NCBI RefSeq assembly: GCF_001529295.1
Contig: NZ_LLWK01000030.1
Coordinates: 62,001 to 126,000, forward strand
Length of the DNA stretch: 64,000 nt
DNA from: Flavobacterium sp. TAB 87
GTDB taxonomy: Bacteria; Bacteroidota; Bacteroidia; Flavobacteriales; Flavobacteriaceae
Direction of reading: 5' to 3'
Part shown: positions 27,781 through 36,487 of the stretch, one piece after another
Numbering within the stretch: the first letter of the stretch is position 1
Layout: the number at the start of each line of letters is the position of its first letter
Notes under the pieces: model-generated
The model's input: only the letters and a program-made list of their open reading frames with translations
The model's database searches: none
Told to the model about the DNA's origin: nothing
Program-made: the position numbers and the translations under genes

Positions 27781-28971
27781 TTAAGATATACTTTCGATCT
27801 TCACGACTTCATTCGTCTCAGCGTCGTAATCTACACCGTCAAAGGCAAATCCGAACAAGTTTAAAAAGTCATTTTTATATCCCGTTAAATCTCCAAGTTC
27901 TCCTAAATTTTCAGTTTCGGCTTGCTTCCATAACTCTGCTACTTTTGCTTGTACATCGTCGCGCATTTCCCAATCGTCAATACGAATTCTTCCTTTATCA
28001 TCTGTTGGAACTGCATTACCTGAATACAATCTGTCTTGAAACAAACGCTGAATTTGCTCAATACAACCTTCATGTAAACCTTCTGATTTCATGATTTTAT
28101 ATAACAATGAAATATACAATGGTATTACAGGAATTGCAGAACTCGCTTGTGTAACCAATGCTTTATTTACAGAAACATACGCTTTACCATCTATGTCTTT
28201 TAGACTATCAGTTATTTCAAAAGCAGTTGCTTCTAAATGATCTTTTGCACGACCAATTGTCCCTTTTCTATAAACTGCCTCCGTTACTGATGGCCCTATA
28301 TACGAATAAGCTACAGTTTGAGCTCCAGGAGCCAACAAATTAGCGGCTTTTAATTGATCAATCCACATTGCCCAGTCTTCTCCACCCATAACTTGAATGG
28401 TATTGGCAATATCTTCTTCAGTTGCTGGCTCAATTGAAACTTCAGAAACTTTTCCAGTATGAAAATCTACTGTTTTATTTGAAAAAGCACCTCCAATTGG
28501 CTTCAATGTAGAACGGTGTAAAACGCCAGTAGTGGGGTGCTGGCGTACTGGTGAGGCTAAACTATATATAATCAAATCTACTTGTCCTAAATCAGCTTTG
28601 ATTAAGGCTAGCGTCTGATTTTTAATTTCATTAGAGAATGCATCTCCATTGATACTTTTAGCGTACAAACCTGCTTGGTGTGCTTGTTTTTCAAAAGCGG
28701 CAGAATTGTACCATCCTGGTGAAGCTGTCTTTCCTTCTGTTGGAGGTTTTTCGAAGAAAACGCCAATAGTTGCGGCATCAGAACCAAAAGCACTTGTTAT
28801 TCTTGAAGCCAATCCAAAACCAGTTGAAGCACCAATTACTAATACTTTTTTAGGTCCGTCAATAGCACCTTTTGACTGTACATATTTAATTTGGTTTTTA
28901 ACATTTTGCTCGCAGCCATCAGGATGTGATGTCAAACAAATAAATCCGCGCATTCTTGGTTCTATGATCAT
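27781..28971 (-). CDS. fabV: Trans-2-enoyl-CoA/ACP reductase, FabV type
   Basis: NADH-dependent enoyl reductase of the FabV/TER family, 396 residues, the usual length and much larger than FabI. The N-terminal RMRGFICLTSHPDGCEQNV and VLVIGASTGFGLASR nucleotide loop are typical, and the FabV catalytic Tyr-X8-Lys is present as YRKGTIGRAK (Tyr234, Lys243). Family members act on enoyl-ACP or crotonyl-CoA and some are naturally insensitive to triclosan. The gene lies directly before fabI in the same transcript. Which substrate it prefers here is unknown. Confidence 0.93.
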   Translation of the reverse strand: MIIEPRMRGFICLTSHPDGCEQNVKNQIKYVQSKGAIDGPKKVLVIGASTGFGLASRITSAFGSDAATIGVFFEKPPTEGKTASPGWYNSAAFEKQAHQAGLYAKSINGDAFSNEIKNQTLALIKADLGQVDLIIYSLASPVRQHPTTGVLHRSTLKPIGGAFSNKTVDFHTGKVSEVSIEPATEEDIANTIQVMGGEDWAMWIDQLKAANLLAPGAQTVAYSYIGPSVTEAVYRKGTIGRAKDHLEATAFEITDSLKDIDGKAYVSVNKALVTQASSAIPVIPLYISLLYKIMKSEGLHEGCIEQIQRLFQDRLYSGNAVPTDDKGRIRIDDWEMRDDVQAKVAELWKQAETENLGELGDLTGYKNDFLNLFGFAFDGVDYDAETNEVVKIESIS

Positions 28972-29075
28972 ACTATATAACTATTTTAATTTTTATAAAA
29001 ATAAATATTATGTTTTATTCACTTTTTACTAAGTGATAAACCGTATTTTTTAACGGACAAATATAGCCCAATTTT

Positions 29076-30728
29076 TTAGTTCAACAACGCTTTAGCATGA
29101 TTTAAAGCCGAATCAGAAACAACTGATCCCGATAACATTTGCGCTATTTCTACCACTCGTTCTTCTGGGCTTAATAATTTTAATTCAGATTGTGTATCGT
29201 CAGCAGTGGATGATTTGAATACTTTAAAATGCGCATCACCTTTAGCCGCAATTTGAGGCAAATGAGTAATTGCAAATATTTGCATAGTCTTACTCATTTC
29301 CTTCATAATTTCGCCCATTCTAATTGCGATTTCTCCAGAGACTCCGGTGTCAATTTCATCAAAAATAAGTGTTGGTAATTTAGAATATTGTGCTAAAATT
29401 GCTTTTACAGCCAGCATAATTCGAGACATTTCTCCACCCGAAGCCACTTTTTTGAGTAATCCGAAATCAGTTCCTTTATTGGCAGAAAATAAAAATTGTA
29501 ATTCTTCTTTTCCGTTAGTGAAATAAGTTTCAGAAGGAATTAATGCCATATTAAAACGAACATTGGGCATTCCTAAAGTTTCTAAAATTGTAACTAGCTT
29601 TTGAGATAAAACTGGAATCGCTTTATCTCTATTTTTATGGATTTTATCTGCAAGACTATCTAGATCAATCGTTTTTCTCTCAATTAATTTGGAGTACGTT
29701 ACAATATCCTCTTCTAAACTTCCTAACTCTAAAACCGTGCTTTCTAATTTACTTTGAACTTCAATTAATTCATCGACAGAATTTACTTGATGTTTCTTTT
29801 GCAAATTAAATATTAGCTGTAATTTTTGACTTAGAAATTCCAATCTCGAAGGATCATTCAGTAATTTTTCTGAAGCACTTTCTAACTCTTTGGAAACGTC
29901 ATCAAAGTCTATTGTGATACTTGAAATTCGTTCCAAGAAATCATTATATTCAGTCGCGAATGGTGCAATTTTCTGCAACGCTACTTTTATTTCATTCAAA
30001 CTATGAAAAACACCAAATTGCTCCTCATTTGCCAGAAGCAATGACTTATCAATGGATTCTTTTATAATTTCAACGTTGTTTAATTTCTCGTACTCTTCTT
30101 CTAATTCTTCTTGTTCTCCAGACTTGAGCTTAGCTTCTACTAATTCACTCAGTAAAAATGTATTGTATTCTTGCTCCTTTGCTGATTCTGTTTTTCTTTT
30201 CAGCAAAGCATTCAATTTACTTTTGTCAGCTTTATAGGTTTTTAGTATCGTTTGATATTTCGTAATACTTTCAGAATTATTAGCAATCGCGTCAATGATT
30301 TTAAACTGAACCCCTTCGTCTGATAATTCTTGCGTTTGTTGTTGGGAGTGAATGTCAATTAAAAACGTGCTTAACTCTTGCAATTCTTGCAGATTTACAG
30401 GACTGTCATTGATAAAAGCACGGGATTTGCCTGAAGGTAGAATTTCTCTTCTTATAATAGTGTCATTTTCATAATCTAGATCATTCGCTTCAAAAAAAGA
30501 TTGCAAATTATATTTTGAGACGTCAAAATGCGCTTCAATAATACACTTTTCGTCTTTATTTTTCAAGGAAGTTAAATCAGCTCTTTTTCCTAAAACCAAT
30601 CCAATAGCGCCAAGAATAATCGATTTTCCCGCACCCGTTTCTCCAGTAATAATAGAAAATCCAGTAGAAAAATTAATCGCTAATTTTTCTATAAGTGCAT
30701 AATTTTTTATTGAAAGTGAGGTAATCAT
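29076..30728 (-). CDS. recN: DNA repair protein RecN
   Basis: SMC-like ATPase that acts at DNA double-strand breaks. It has 550 residues from ATG at 30726-30728. This start was preferred over one 27 codons upstream because the protein then begins at the conserved MITSLSIKNYALIEKL. Walker A is GETGAGKSIIL, a long coiled coil spans about residues 150-365, and the C-terminal half has the signature SGGEMSRIMLA and Walker B TLIFDEIDTGVSG. It is last in an apparent operon from bamD onward, 49 bases after the DUF4835 gene. Confidence 0.95.
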   Translation of the reverse strand: MITSLSIKNYALIEKLAINFSTGFSIITGETGAGKSIILGAIGLVLGKRADLTSLKNKDEKCIIEAHFDVSKYNLQSFFEANDLDYENDTIIRREILPSGKSRAFINDSPVNLQELQELSTFLIDIHSQQQTQELSDEGVQFKIIDAIANNSESITKYQTILKTYKADKSKLNALLKRKTESAKEQEYNTFLLSELVEAKLKSGEQEELEEEYEKLNNVEIIKESIDKSLLLANEEQFGVFHSLNEIKVALQKIAPFATEYNDFLERISSITIDFDDVSKELESASEKLLNDPSRLEFLSQKLQLIFNLQKKHQVNSVDELIEVQSKLESTVLELGSLEEDIVTYSKLIERKTIDLDSLADKIHKNRDKAIPVLSQKLVTILETLGMPNVRFNMALIPSETYFTNGKEELQFLFSANKGTDFGLLKKVASGGEMSRIMLAVKAILAQYSKLPTLIFDEIDTGVSGEIAIRMGEIMKEMSKTMQIFAITHLPQIAAKGDAHFKVFKSSTADDTQSELKLLSPEERVVEIAQMLSGSVVSDSALNHAKALLN

Positions 30729-30777
30729 ATAGTATAAGTAAAGATTTTGGTAAGAAGAAAATGAAAGCAAGAAGCCG

Positions 30778-31662
30778 TTAAAATTTAATTTCTGACCATT
30801 TCGTTGCATTCAAGGGCGAAACTCTATTTAAAGTATCGACTAAATCGGTAATAGGAATAGTAGGCCCACCAGAAAAAATAGAAACAATTTCATCTGATTT
30901 CGCATCAAAAAAAACACGAGTTAAAAAGGCATTTGGTTTAACTGAATTTATCTTTTTTATATTCAAAATAGCGGTAACAATTTTTTCTTTAGCGACTTTT
31001 TGATCTTGTGTCATTAAATCTAAGGCCGTATTATAAGCATACGAAGTTTGACGCAGCTCATTGTACATTGAAGCCAACATATCATTAATTAAATAATATC
31101 TGTTTTGTGTTCCATCAGCTTGCGTCCAACCTTTATAACTACCTTGTTGTGCAACATTAGCAATGTTTTGCGCGATTTCAAAGTAGCGATTTCCTCCTAA
31201 TGGTGCAAAACTATCTGCATCCATTCCTAGAATGATATAACTATAGAAGGACAAAACAGATACTAAATTACCGTCGTAAGTCGTTGGGTTAAATAATAAA
31301 TTCTGAAATTCACTATAATTAAAATTAAAATCTTTGTCGTTAAAATTAAAAATCGGAGAAGAGTACGTCGAATTGTACACTAAGCGTGATGACTGTATTT
31401 GAATCGTCCCTGAATACTGATCTGAATTTTGTGATGCTAAAGTTATGTACATAGAGCAACTAATTTTCTCATGTTGCTTTAAAGCAGCACCAGTCCAATC
31501 GGTATTATTTACAAAATCGGCAATAGATGTTTCTAACGTTTTATAAACTTGCTGATTTGTATTGGATAACATTTGGGTATTGATAGTAACCGTACAATTA
31601 AGTTGTTGCGCGTTTGCAATACCTAAACAAAAAAAGGCTAGTACAGCAATGAATTTATTCAT
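30778..31662 (-). CDS. DUF4835 exported protein, PorD-like
   Basis: Exported protein of 294 residues; the start at 31662 is preferred over one four codons upstream because it gives a standard signal peptide (FIAVLAFFCLGIANAQQ). The DUF4835 family is restricted to Bacteroidota and, to my knowledge, includes proteins named PorD for an association with the type IX secretion system, so a role in secretion or outer-membrane assembly is plausible. It has no obvious catalytic motif. It overlaps the end of coaBC by eight bases and precedes recN. Confidence 0.8.
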   Translation of the reverse strand: MNKFIAVLAFFCLGIANAQQLNCTVTINTQMLSNTNQQVYKTLETSIADFVNNTDWTGAALKQHEKISCSMYITLASQNSDQYSGTIQIQSSRLVYNSTYSSPIFNFNDKDFNFNYSEFQNLLFNPTTYDGNLVSVLSFYSYIILGMDADSFAPLGGNRYFEIAQNIANVAQQGSYKGWTQADGTQNRYYLINDMLASMYNELRQTSYAYNTALDLMTQDQKVAKEKIVTAILNIKKINSVKPNAFLTRVFFDAKSDEIVSIFSGGPTIPITDLVDTLNRVSPLNATKWSEIKF

Positions 31663-32866
31663 AAAAATAAGCAATGACTTTGTTTAAAATATCTGTCGCA
31701 ACAGCTTCTTTCGGTTTTAAATCCATCGGCTCTAAAAAGAAATTTTTATCAATAAAAGTTACTTTATTAGTCTCTTTTTTAAAGCCAGCACCTTCGTCTT
31801 GTAACGAATTTAAAACAATCAAATCTAAGTTTTTTTTCTGAATTTTCAGCTTTGCATTCTCAATTTCATTTTCAGTTTCCAAAGCAAAACCAATCAAAAG
31901 TTGATTCTTTTTAATCTGACCCAATGAAAAAAGTATGTCCTTTGTTTTTTCTAATTGAATTGTAAAATCATCCGTACTCTTTTTAATTTTTTGAGTTGCA
32001 ACTGTTTTGGGTCTGTAATCTGCTACTGCTGCTGCTGCAATTGCAACATCAACCGAATCAAAAACAGCATGACAAGCGTCGTACATTTCTTCCGCAGAAG
32101 TAACTGAAATTAACTCAATTGAACTGTTTGTTATTTTACAATGAGTTGGTCCAGAAACCAAAATTACCGAGGCACCTAAATTAGCTGCTTCATTGGCAAT
32201 GTCATAGCCCATTTTTCCAGACGAGTGATTGCCAATAAAACGTACTGGATCAATCGCTTCATACGTAGGTCCTGCAGTTATTAAAATTTTCTTTCCCCGC
32301 AATGGTAGCTTACTTTGAATATCCTTTTCTAAAAAAATAAGTATATTTTCTGGTTCAGCCATCCGTCCTTCACCAGATAATCCACTAGCTAATTCTCCGT
32401 TTTCAGCAGGAATAATTACATTGCCAAATGATTCTAAGGATAAAAAATTAGCAAGAGTTGATGAGTGCTTATACATATCCAAATCCATTGCCGGAGCAAA
32501 ATAGACAGTACATTTTGCCGATAAATAAGTAGCTAATAATAGGTTATCGCAAGTACCACTAACCATTTTAGATAAGGTGTTTGCTGTAGCTGGTGCAATG
32601 ACCATGAGATCGGCCCACAATGCCAACTCGACGTGATTGTTCCATTGAGCATTTTGATCCTCTTCATTGTAAAAAGAAGAATGAACTAGATTTTTTGAAA
32701 GAGTCGATAATGTAAGTGGGGTTACAAAATCCTTAGAAGCAGGTGTCATTATCACTTGGACATGTGCACCTGCTTTTATAAAGAGCCGTACTAAACTGGC
32801 GGTTTTATAGGCAGCAATTCCACCAGAAATTCCTAGCAAAACTTTCTTACCGTTTAAAACTGACAT
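31655..32866 (-). CDS. coaBC: Bifunctional phosphopantothenoylcysteine synthetase/decarboxylase
   Basis: Two steps of CoA synthesis: joins cysteine to 4'-phosphopantothenate with CTP, then decarboxylates to 4'-phosphopantetheine. It has 403 residues from ATG 32866; an upstream in-frame start would overlap rpoZ. The N-terminal flavodoxin-like CoaC part has LLGISGGIAAYK and the PAMDLDMY catalytic region; the CoaB part (from about residue 190) has ITAGPTYEAIDPVRFIGNHS and AAVADYRP. It lies seven bases after rpoZ, a conserved arrangement. Confidence 0.95.
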   Translation of the reverse strand: MSVLNGKKVLLGISGGIAAYKTASLVRLFIKAGAHVQVIMTPASKDFVTPLTLSTLSKNLVHSSFYNEEDQNAQWNNHVELALWADLMVIAPATANTLSKMVSGTCDNLLLATYLSAKCTVYFAPAMDLDMYKHSSTLANFLSLESFGNVIIPAENGELASGLSGEGRMAEPENILIFLEKDIQSKLPLRGKKILITAGPTYEAIDPVRFIGNHSSGKMGYDIANEAANLGASVILVSGPTHCKITNSSIELISVTSAEEMYDACHAVFDSVDVAIAAAAVADYRPKTVATQKIKKSTDDFTIQLEKTKDILFSLGQIKKNQLLIGFALETENEIENAKLKIQKKNLDLIVLNSLQDEGAGFKKETNKVTFIDKNFFLEPMDLKPKEAVATDILNKVIAYFYE

Positions 32867-32873
32867 AATAGTA

Positions 32874-33191
32874 TTATTTATTTGAACTTCTGTAGTAAGT
32901 TTTACCATCTAACCATTCTTGTACTGACAAAGCATGTGGTTTAGGTAATTTTTCGTAAAATTTAGAAACTTCGATCTGTTCTTTATTTTCAAAAACTTCT
33001 TCAAGGCTATCATTATAAGTCGCAAATTCTTCTAGCTTTTCAGTCAACTCTTTTTTAATCTCAGAGTTAATTTGATTTGCTCTTTTAGCCATAATGGTAA
33101 TCGCTTCATACACATTACCAGTTGGTTGCTCAATAACTGTTTTATTGTAAGTTATTGTATTTACTGGAGCATTCGTCTTTTTTAAATCCAT
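32874..33191 (-). CDS. rpoZ: RNA polymerase omega (Rpb6-like) subunit
   Basis: Small RNA polymerase subunit of 105 residues, longer than E. coli omega (91), with the Bacteroidota-type sequence: GNVYEAITIMAKRANQINSE forms the conserved N-terminal helix that holds the beta-prime subunit. The C-terminal tail (KPHALSVQEWLDGKTYYR) is lineage-specific. It lies between bamD (9 bases upstream) and coaBC, a standard neighbourhood in this phylum. Confidence 0.9.
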   Translation of the reverse strand: MDLKKTNAPVNTITYNKTVIEQPTGNVYEAITIMAKRANQINSEIKKELTEKLEEFATYNDSLEEVFENKEQIEVSKFYEKLPKPHALSVQEWLDGKTYYRSSNK

Positions 33192-33200
33192 GACTTTAAA

Positions 33201-33995
33201 TTATATTTTAAATTTTTCTAAATCTGTATCAATTCTGGCATTCATTTCTGCTGCCTTTTCTTTGTATTTCGTTTCACTATTAAACTTCATTAAATTATTA
33301 TATGAAGTTTTAGCAACATTAAGACGATCATTCATTTTATCATAAACACTATTGATAGCCAATTTATAAGCAGAATCATACTTGTAAAACAAAGCATCTT
33401 CTTTATACATAGTACCAGGAAAATCGGCAATAAAATTATCAAAAGCAACTAAGGCCGACTTGTAATCAGAAATAGTATTGTACTGCTTTGCAATTTCGAA
33501 TGACTTTTTTTCTAATTTATCTGTCAAAACTTTCATTGTAGCATTGGCTTCAACGATGTATTCAGAGTTTGGATAATTATCAATAAAATTTTGCGTTTTC
33601 TCAATCGCTTTGTAGGTATCTTTTTGATCCAGACTATATACCGGCGAAAGCATTGAATAACTTTTGGCTGATAAGTAAGCTGCTTCTTCAACTTTTTCAC
33701 TTCGTGGGTAACCTGCAGCAAAACTTTCAAATTGATATCCTGCTAAATAATATTGCTTCGTGTTGTAATAGGCCTTCGAAAACATGTAAAACAATTTTTC
33801 TGCTTGCGGCTTTCCTTTATAACTTGGCGCTAATTGTTCGAAAAGTCGTATCGCTTTACTATATTTACCCGCTTCATATAATTCTGTTGCCAGAGCAAAT
33901 TTAGTTGCAACATTATCACTTTTAAGTGCTTTTTGATAATCACTACACGAATTTAAAAGGACAACAAGTGCAAACAGCCATACTATTTTTTTCAT
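33201..33995 (-). CDS. bamD: Outer-membrane assembly lipoprotein BamD
   Basis: TPR lipoprotein of the BAM complex that inserts beta-barrels in the outer membrane. It has 264 residues with a lipoprotein signal peptide and lipobox (LLNSC, Cys17), then about five TPR-like helical hairpins (for example LFYMFSKAYYNTKQYYLAGYQ). Length and spacing agree with BamD/YfiO. It begins the bamD-rpoZ-coaBC-DUF4835-recN run and has its own promoter upstream. Confidence 0.92.
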   Translation of the reverse strand: MKKIVWLFALVVLLNSCSDYQKALKSDNVATKFALATELYEAGKYSKAIRLFEQLAPSYKGKPQAEKLFYMFSKAYYNTKQYYLAGYQFESFAAGYPRSEKVEEAAYLSAKSYSMLSPVYSLDQKDTYKAIEKTQNFIDNYPNSEYIVEANATMKVLTDKLEKKSFEIAKQYNTISDYKSALVAFDNFIADFPGTMYKEDALFYKYDSAYKLAINSVYDKMNDRLNVAKTSYNNLMKFNSETKYKEKAAEMNARIDTDLEKFKI

Positions 33996-34046
33996 ATTCT
34001 TAACTTTTATTATGATCTAAAGGATTTTTTTACCCAATAGCAATCA

Positions 34047-34095
34047 CACCGAAGTTTCGGTGGCAAATTTAGTTATTAATTTAGCTACTACAAAA
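34047..34095 (-). promoter_or_regulatory. bamD operon promoter with a palindrome at the start site
   Basis: On the minus strand TAAATTTG (34064-34071) matches TAnnTTTG and a TTTG (34091-34094) stands exactly 19 bases upstream: a full Bacteroidota promoter. Immediately downstream of the -7 element, CACCGAA (34047-34053) and TTCGGTG (34056-34062) form a perfect palindrome over the expected transcription start. Confidence 0.7.
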
Positions 34096-34135
34096 TATTT
34101 TTCTGCTTATTAAAAAGCATTCAAAATTAGTGGTA

Positions 34136-35014
34136 TTAAATGTTCTTTTTTACAAATTTTTCTATTCTTTGAGATAAATCTTCCTCTACTTTTACCAATG
34201 GCAAACGCACGGTATTATCAGCAATACCAAGACATTGAAACACTTCTTTGATTCCGGCCGGGTTTCCTTGTTCAAAAATCATATCAATACATTCGTCTAA
34301 AACATATTGTATTTTAAAGGCTTCATTTACTTTTCTATTTAAACCTAAACGAATCATTTCTGAAAATTCTTTTGGAAAACCTTGTCCAATTACCGAAATA
34401 ACACCCGCACCTCCTGCTAACACCATCGGTAAAGCGATCATATCATCTCCAGAAATAACTAAGAAATGAGCTGGTTTATTTTTTAAAATTTGCATTGCTT
34501 GAACGAGATCTCCTGCTGCTTCTTTTATAGCTACAATATTGTCAAAATCGTTTGCTAAGCGCAAAACAGTTTTAGGCAACATATTGCTAGAAGTTCTACC
34601 TGGAACATTATATAAAATTATCGGAATAGGAGAAGCTTCTGCAATAGCTTTGTAATGTTGGTAAATGCCTTCTTGAGTCGGTTTACTGTAATAAGGAGAA
34701 ACAGAAAGAATAGCTTCAAAAGCACTTAGGTCTCTCGTTTTTAATTCCTTTACTACCTCTGCCGTGTTGTTCCCACCAACTCCCAAAACCAAAGTAAGTC
34801 GTTTTTTATTTGCAGCAACCACTGTAGTGATAACAAGCTCTTTTTCGTCTGCTGATAAAGTTGCATTTTCAGCTGTGGTTCCCAAAATTACAAGATACTC
34901 AATTCCTCCATCGACACAAAAATTCACAATTCGTTGCAGTGCTTCTGTATCTACCGAAAAATCTTTGTTAAATGGAGTCACCAGCGCAACACCTGTCCCT
35001 ATTAATGATTGCAT
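34136..35014 (-). CDS. dapA: 4-hydroxy-tetrahydrodipicolinate synthase
   Basis: Condenses pyruvate with aspartate semialdehyde, the first committed step of lysine and diaminopimelate synthesis. It has 292 residues with a TIM barrel. [10 protein letters not shown] at the N-terminus, [10 protein letters not shown], the Tyr of [13 protein letters not shown] and the Schiff-base Lys in [10 protein letters not shown] are all present. It starts ten bases after the DUF6913 gene and runs in the same direction. Confidence 0.96.
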   Translation of the reverse strand: MQSLIGTGVALVTPFNKDFSVDTEALQRIVNFCVDGGIEYLVILGTTAENATLSADEKELVITTVVAANKKRLTLVLGVGGNNTAEVVKELKTRDLSAFEAILSVSPYYSKPTQEGIYQHYKAIAEASPIPIILYNVPGRTSSNMLPKTVLRLANDFDNIVAIKEAAGDLVQAMQILKNKPAHFLVISGDDMIALPMVLAGGAGVISVIGQGFPKEFSEMIRLGLNRKVNEAFKIQYVLDECIDMIFEQGNPAGIKEVFQCLGIADNTVRLPLVKVEEDLSQRIEKFVKKNI

Positions 35015-35024
35015 AATTCTTAAC

Positions 35025-35543
35025 TTATAGTTTATTCAAAATTTTTAAATACTTTACTAGCTCATTTGTAAAACCAATAGCGTTCGATACGTCTACTTTA
35101 ACATTTATATCATTAAAAAAATAGTTTTCCAAAGTAAATCCTGCTTTAAAACTAGCTTGCGACTGTTTTGTAATCGAAAGCATTACTGGATTTTCCACCT
35201 CATAATAACTAATTAATAAATCAAATTTAGTGGCTATGAAATTTGCAACAAATCCGTCAGCAAAACTGCCATTCAGCTTCAAATCTTTAAAGCCGCAAGT
35301 AGGCAAACTTACGCTTTCTTTCTTTTTAAAATTTTGCTTAAATACTAAAATAGAAACATTTTCTTCTCTAATACCATTTGCAACTAATTGATCCAAAATT
35401 ACTTGTTTACAAGACAAATTCCGATTCTCTATAAGTAATCCAATATTCTGAATTTCGCTTATACGGCTCGATTTCATGTCATTGTGCAAAGTTCTTTTGA
35501 GCGATTTTTTTATAAAAAAAAGCTTTATAGCGTTTAAAAACAT
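35025..35543 (-). CDS. DUF6913 protein of unknown function
   Basis: Protein of 172 residues found beside dapA in Flavobacteriia; I recognise the family (DUF6913) but no function. The N-terminus is a basic helix ([18 protein letters not shown]) that could bind a membrane or RNA; the middle ([18 protein letters not shown]) and [17 protein letters not shown] suggest an alpha/beta fold. No catalytic motif is evident. A -7 element (35562-35569) lies just upstream, so it is probably first in a dapA transcript. Confidence 0.8.
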   Translation of the reverse strand: MFLNAIKLFFIKKSLKRTLHNDMKSSRISEIQNIGLLIENRNLSCKQVILDQLVANGIREENVSILVFKQNFKKKESVSLPTCGFKDLKLNGSFADGFVANFIATKFDLLISYYEVENPVMLSITKQSQASFKAGFTLENYFFNDINVKVDVSNAIGFTNELVKYLKILNKL

Positions 35544-35561
35544 AGTACTTTTACAAGGTTA

Positions 35562-35569
35562 CAAAATTA
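35562..35569 (-). promoter_or_regulatory. -7 element before the DUF6913-dapA genes
   Basis: The minus strand reads TAATTTTG, an exact TAnnTTTG match, 18 bases before the ATG. No matching -33 element was seen. Confidence 0.4.
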
Positions 35570-35590
35570 ATTATTTAAGCCGCATTTAAG

Positions 35591-36373
35591 ATGGTAAAAC
35601 TAAAAAAGTATAACGTATTTTTGAAACTTTTTGTTATATTCTTAACACTTTTTTTTCTAGAATCGTGTAGCAAGCAGAATTATCAAATTTCAAAAATTGA
35701 AGGGAAGCTGATTCCTGTTGATTCTATTTATGGACAATCAACTGAAATTGAAAACTTTATTAAGCCATACCGCGAACACATCAATAACGATTTAGATAGT
35801 GTTTTAGCGTATTGTCCAGAAAATTTACTTAAGAGTGATGGCAAGTGGCAAAGTACGATTGGAAATTTAATGGCTGATGCCTGCGTAGATCGTGGAAATA
35901 TTGTTTTGGAAAAAAGAGAACAGAAAAAAATAGATTTGTGCTTGCTTAATTATGGAGGAATAAGAGCATCACTTCCCAAAGGAAATATTACGGCAAGAAA
36001 TGCTTACGAAATAATGCCGTTTGAAAACAGTTTAGTGGTCTTAGCCTTAAAGGGAACTCAAATTAATGAAATGCTATCTTACTTTATTTCTGAGAAAAAA
36101 GCACATCCTTTATCTGGCATTACGTTTACCATCACTAAAGATTGGAAGGCAAAAAATATAATGATTCAAGGACAACCCTTCGATGAAAATAAAACGTATT
36201 ACGTTGCAACCAACGATTACTTAGCCAATGGCGGTGACAAAATGAATTTTTTTAAAACAAGCACTCAAAAATTTGATTTAGACTATAAACTTCGAGATAT
36301 TTTTATCGATTATTTTAAAGAAGTTGACACAATTCCAGTGAAAAAAGACCTTCGAATCATCCAAGATAAATAA
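35591..36373 (+). CDS. 5'-nucleotidase C-terminal domain lipoprotein (substrate-binding half)
   Basis: This 260-residue protein is only the C-terminal (substrate-specificity) domain of the UshA-type 5'-nucleotidases. It has a lipoprotein signal with lipobox (FLESC), then GNLMADACVDRGN, LLNYGGIRASLPKGNIT, AYEIMPFENSLV and YYVATNDYLANGGDKMNFF, the residues that stack and hold the nucleoside. The metal-binding phosphatase domain is absent and is encoded by the next gene, so the two probably make one periplasmic enzyme. Confidence 0.9.
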   Translation: MVKLKKYNVFLKLFVIFLTLFFLESCSKQNYQISKIEGKLIPVDSIYGQSTEIENFIKPYREHINNDLDSVLAYCPENLLKSDGKWQSTIGNLMADACVDRGNIVLEKREQKKIDLCLLNYGGIRASLPKGNITARNAYEIMPFENSLVVLALKGTQINEMLSYFISEKKAHPLSGITFTITKDWKAKNIMIQGQPFDENKTYYVATNDYLANGGDKMNFFKTSTQKFDLDYKLRDIFIDYFKEVDTIPVKKDLRIIQDK

Positions 36374-36487
36374 TACTTCAAATTATAATTTATACCAGGT
36401 TTGCTACAAACCATTTATAGAAGTAGCACGCTCAAGTAAAAATAAAAACTAAAGCATAGATTACCTCTGATAAATAATTTTACATCC

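Noticed and set aside
26955..28971. fabV and fabI as a simple gene duplication
   Set aside because: They differ in length and in catalytic spacing (Tyr-X8-Lys against Tyr-X6-Lys) and belong to separate families.
30729..30809. 27-codon N-terminal extension of RecN
   Set aside because: It overlaps the DUF4835 gene and is unlike RecN proteins, which begin at the MITSLSIKNYAL-like segment.
36398..36412. GGTTTG-CTA-CAAACC hairpin as a terminator between the two nucleotidase genes
   Set aside because: The stem is only 6 bp, the loop three bases and no T run follows; too weak to call.
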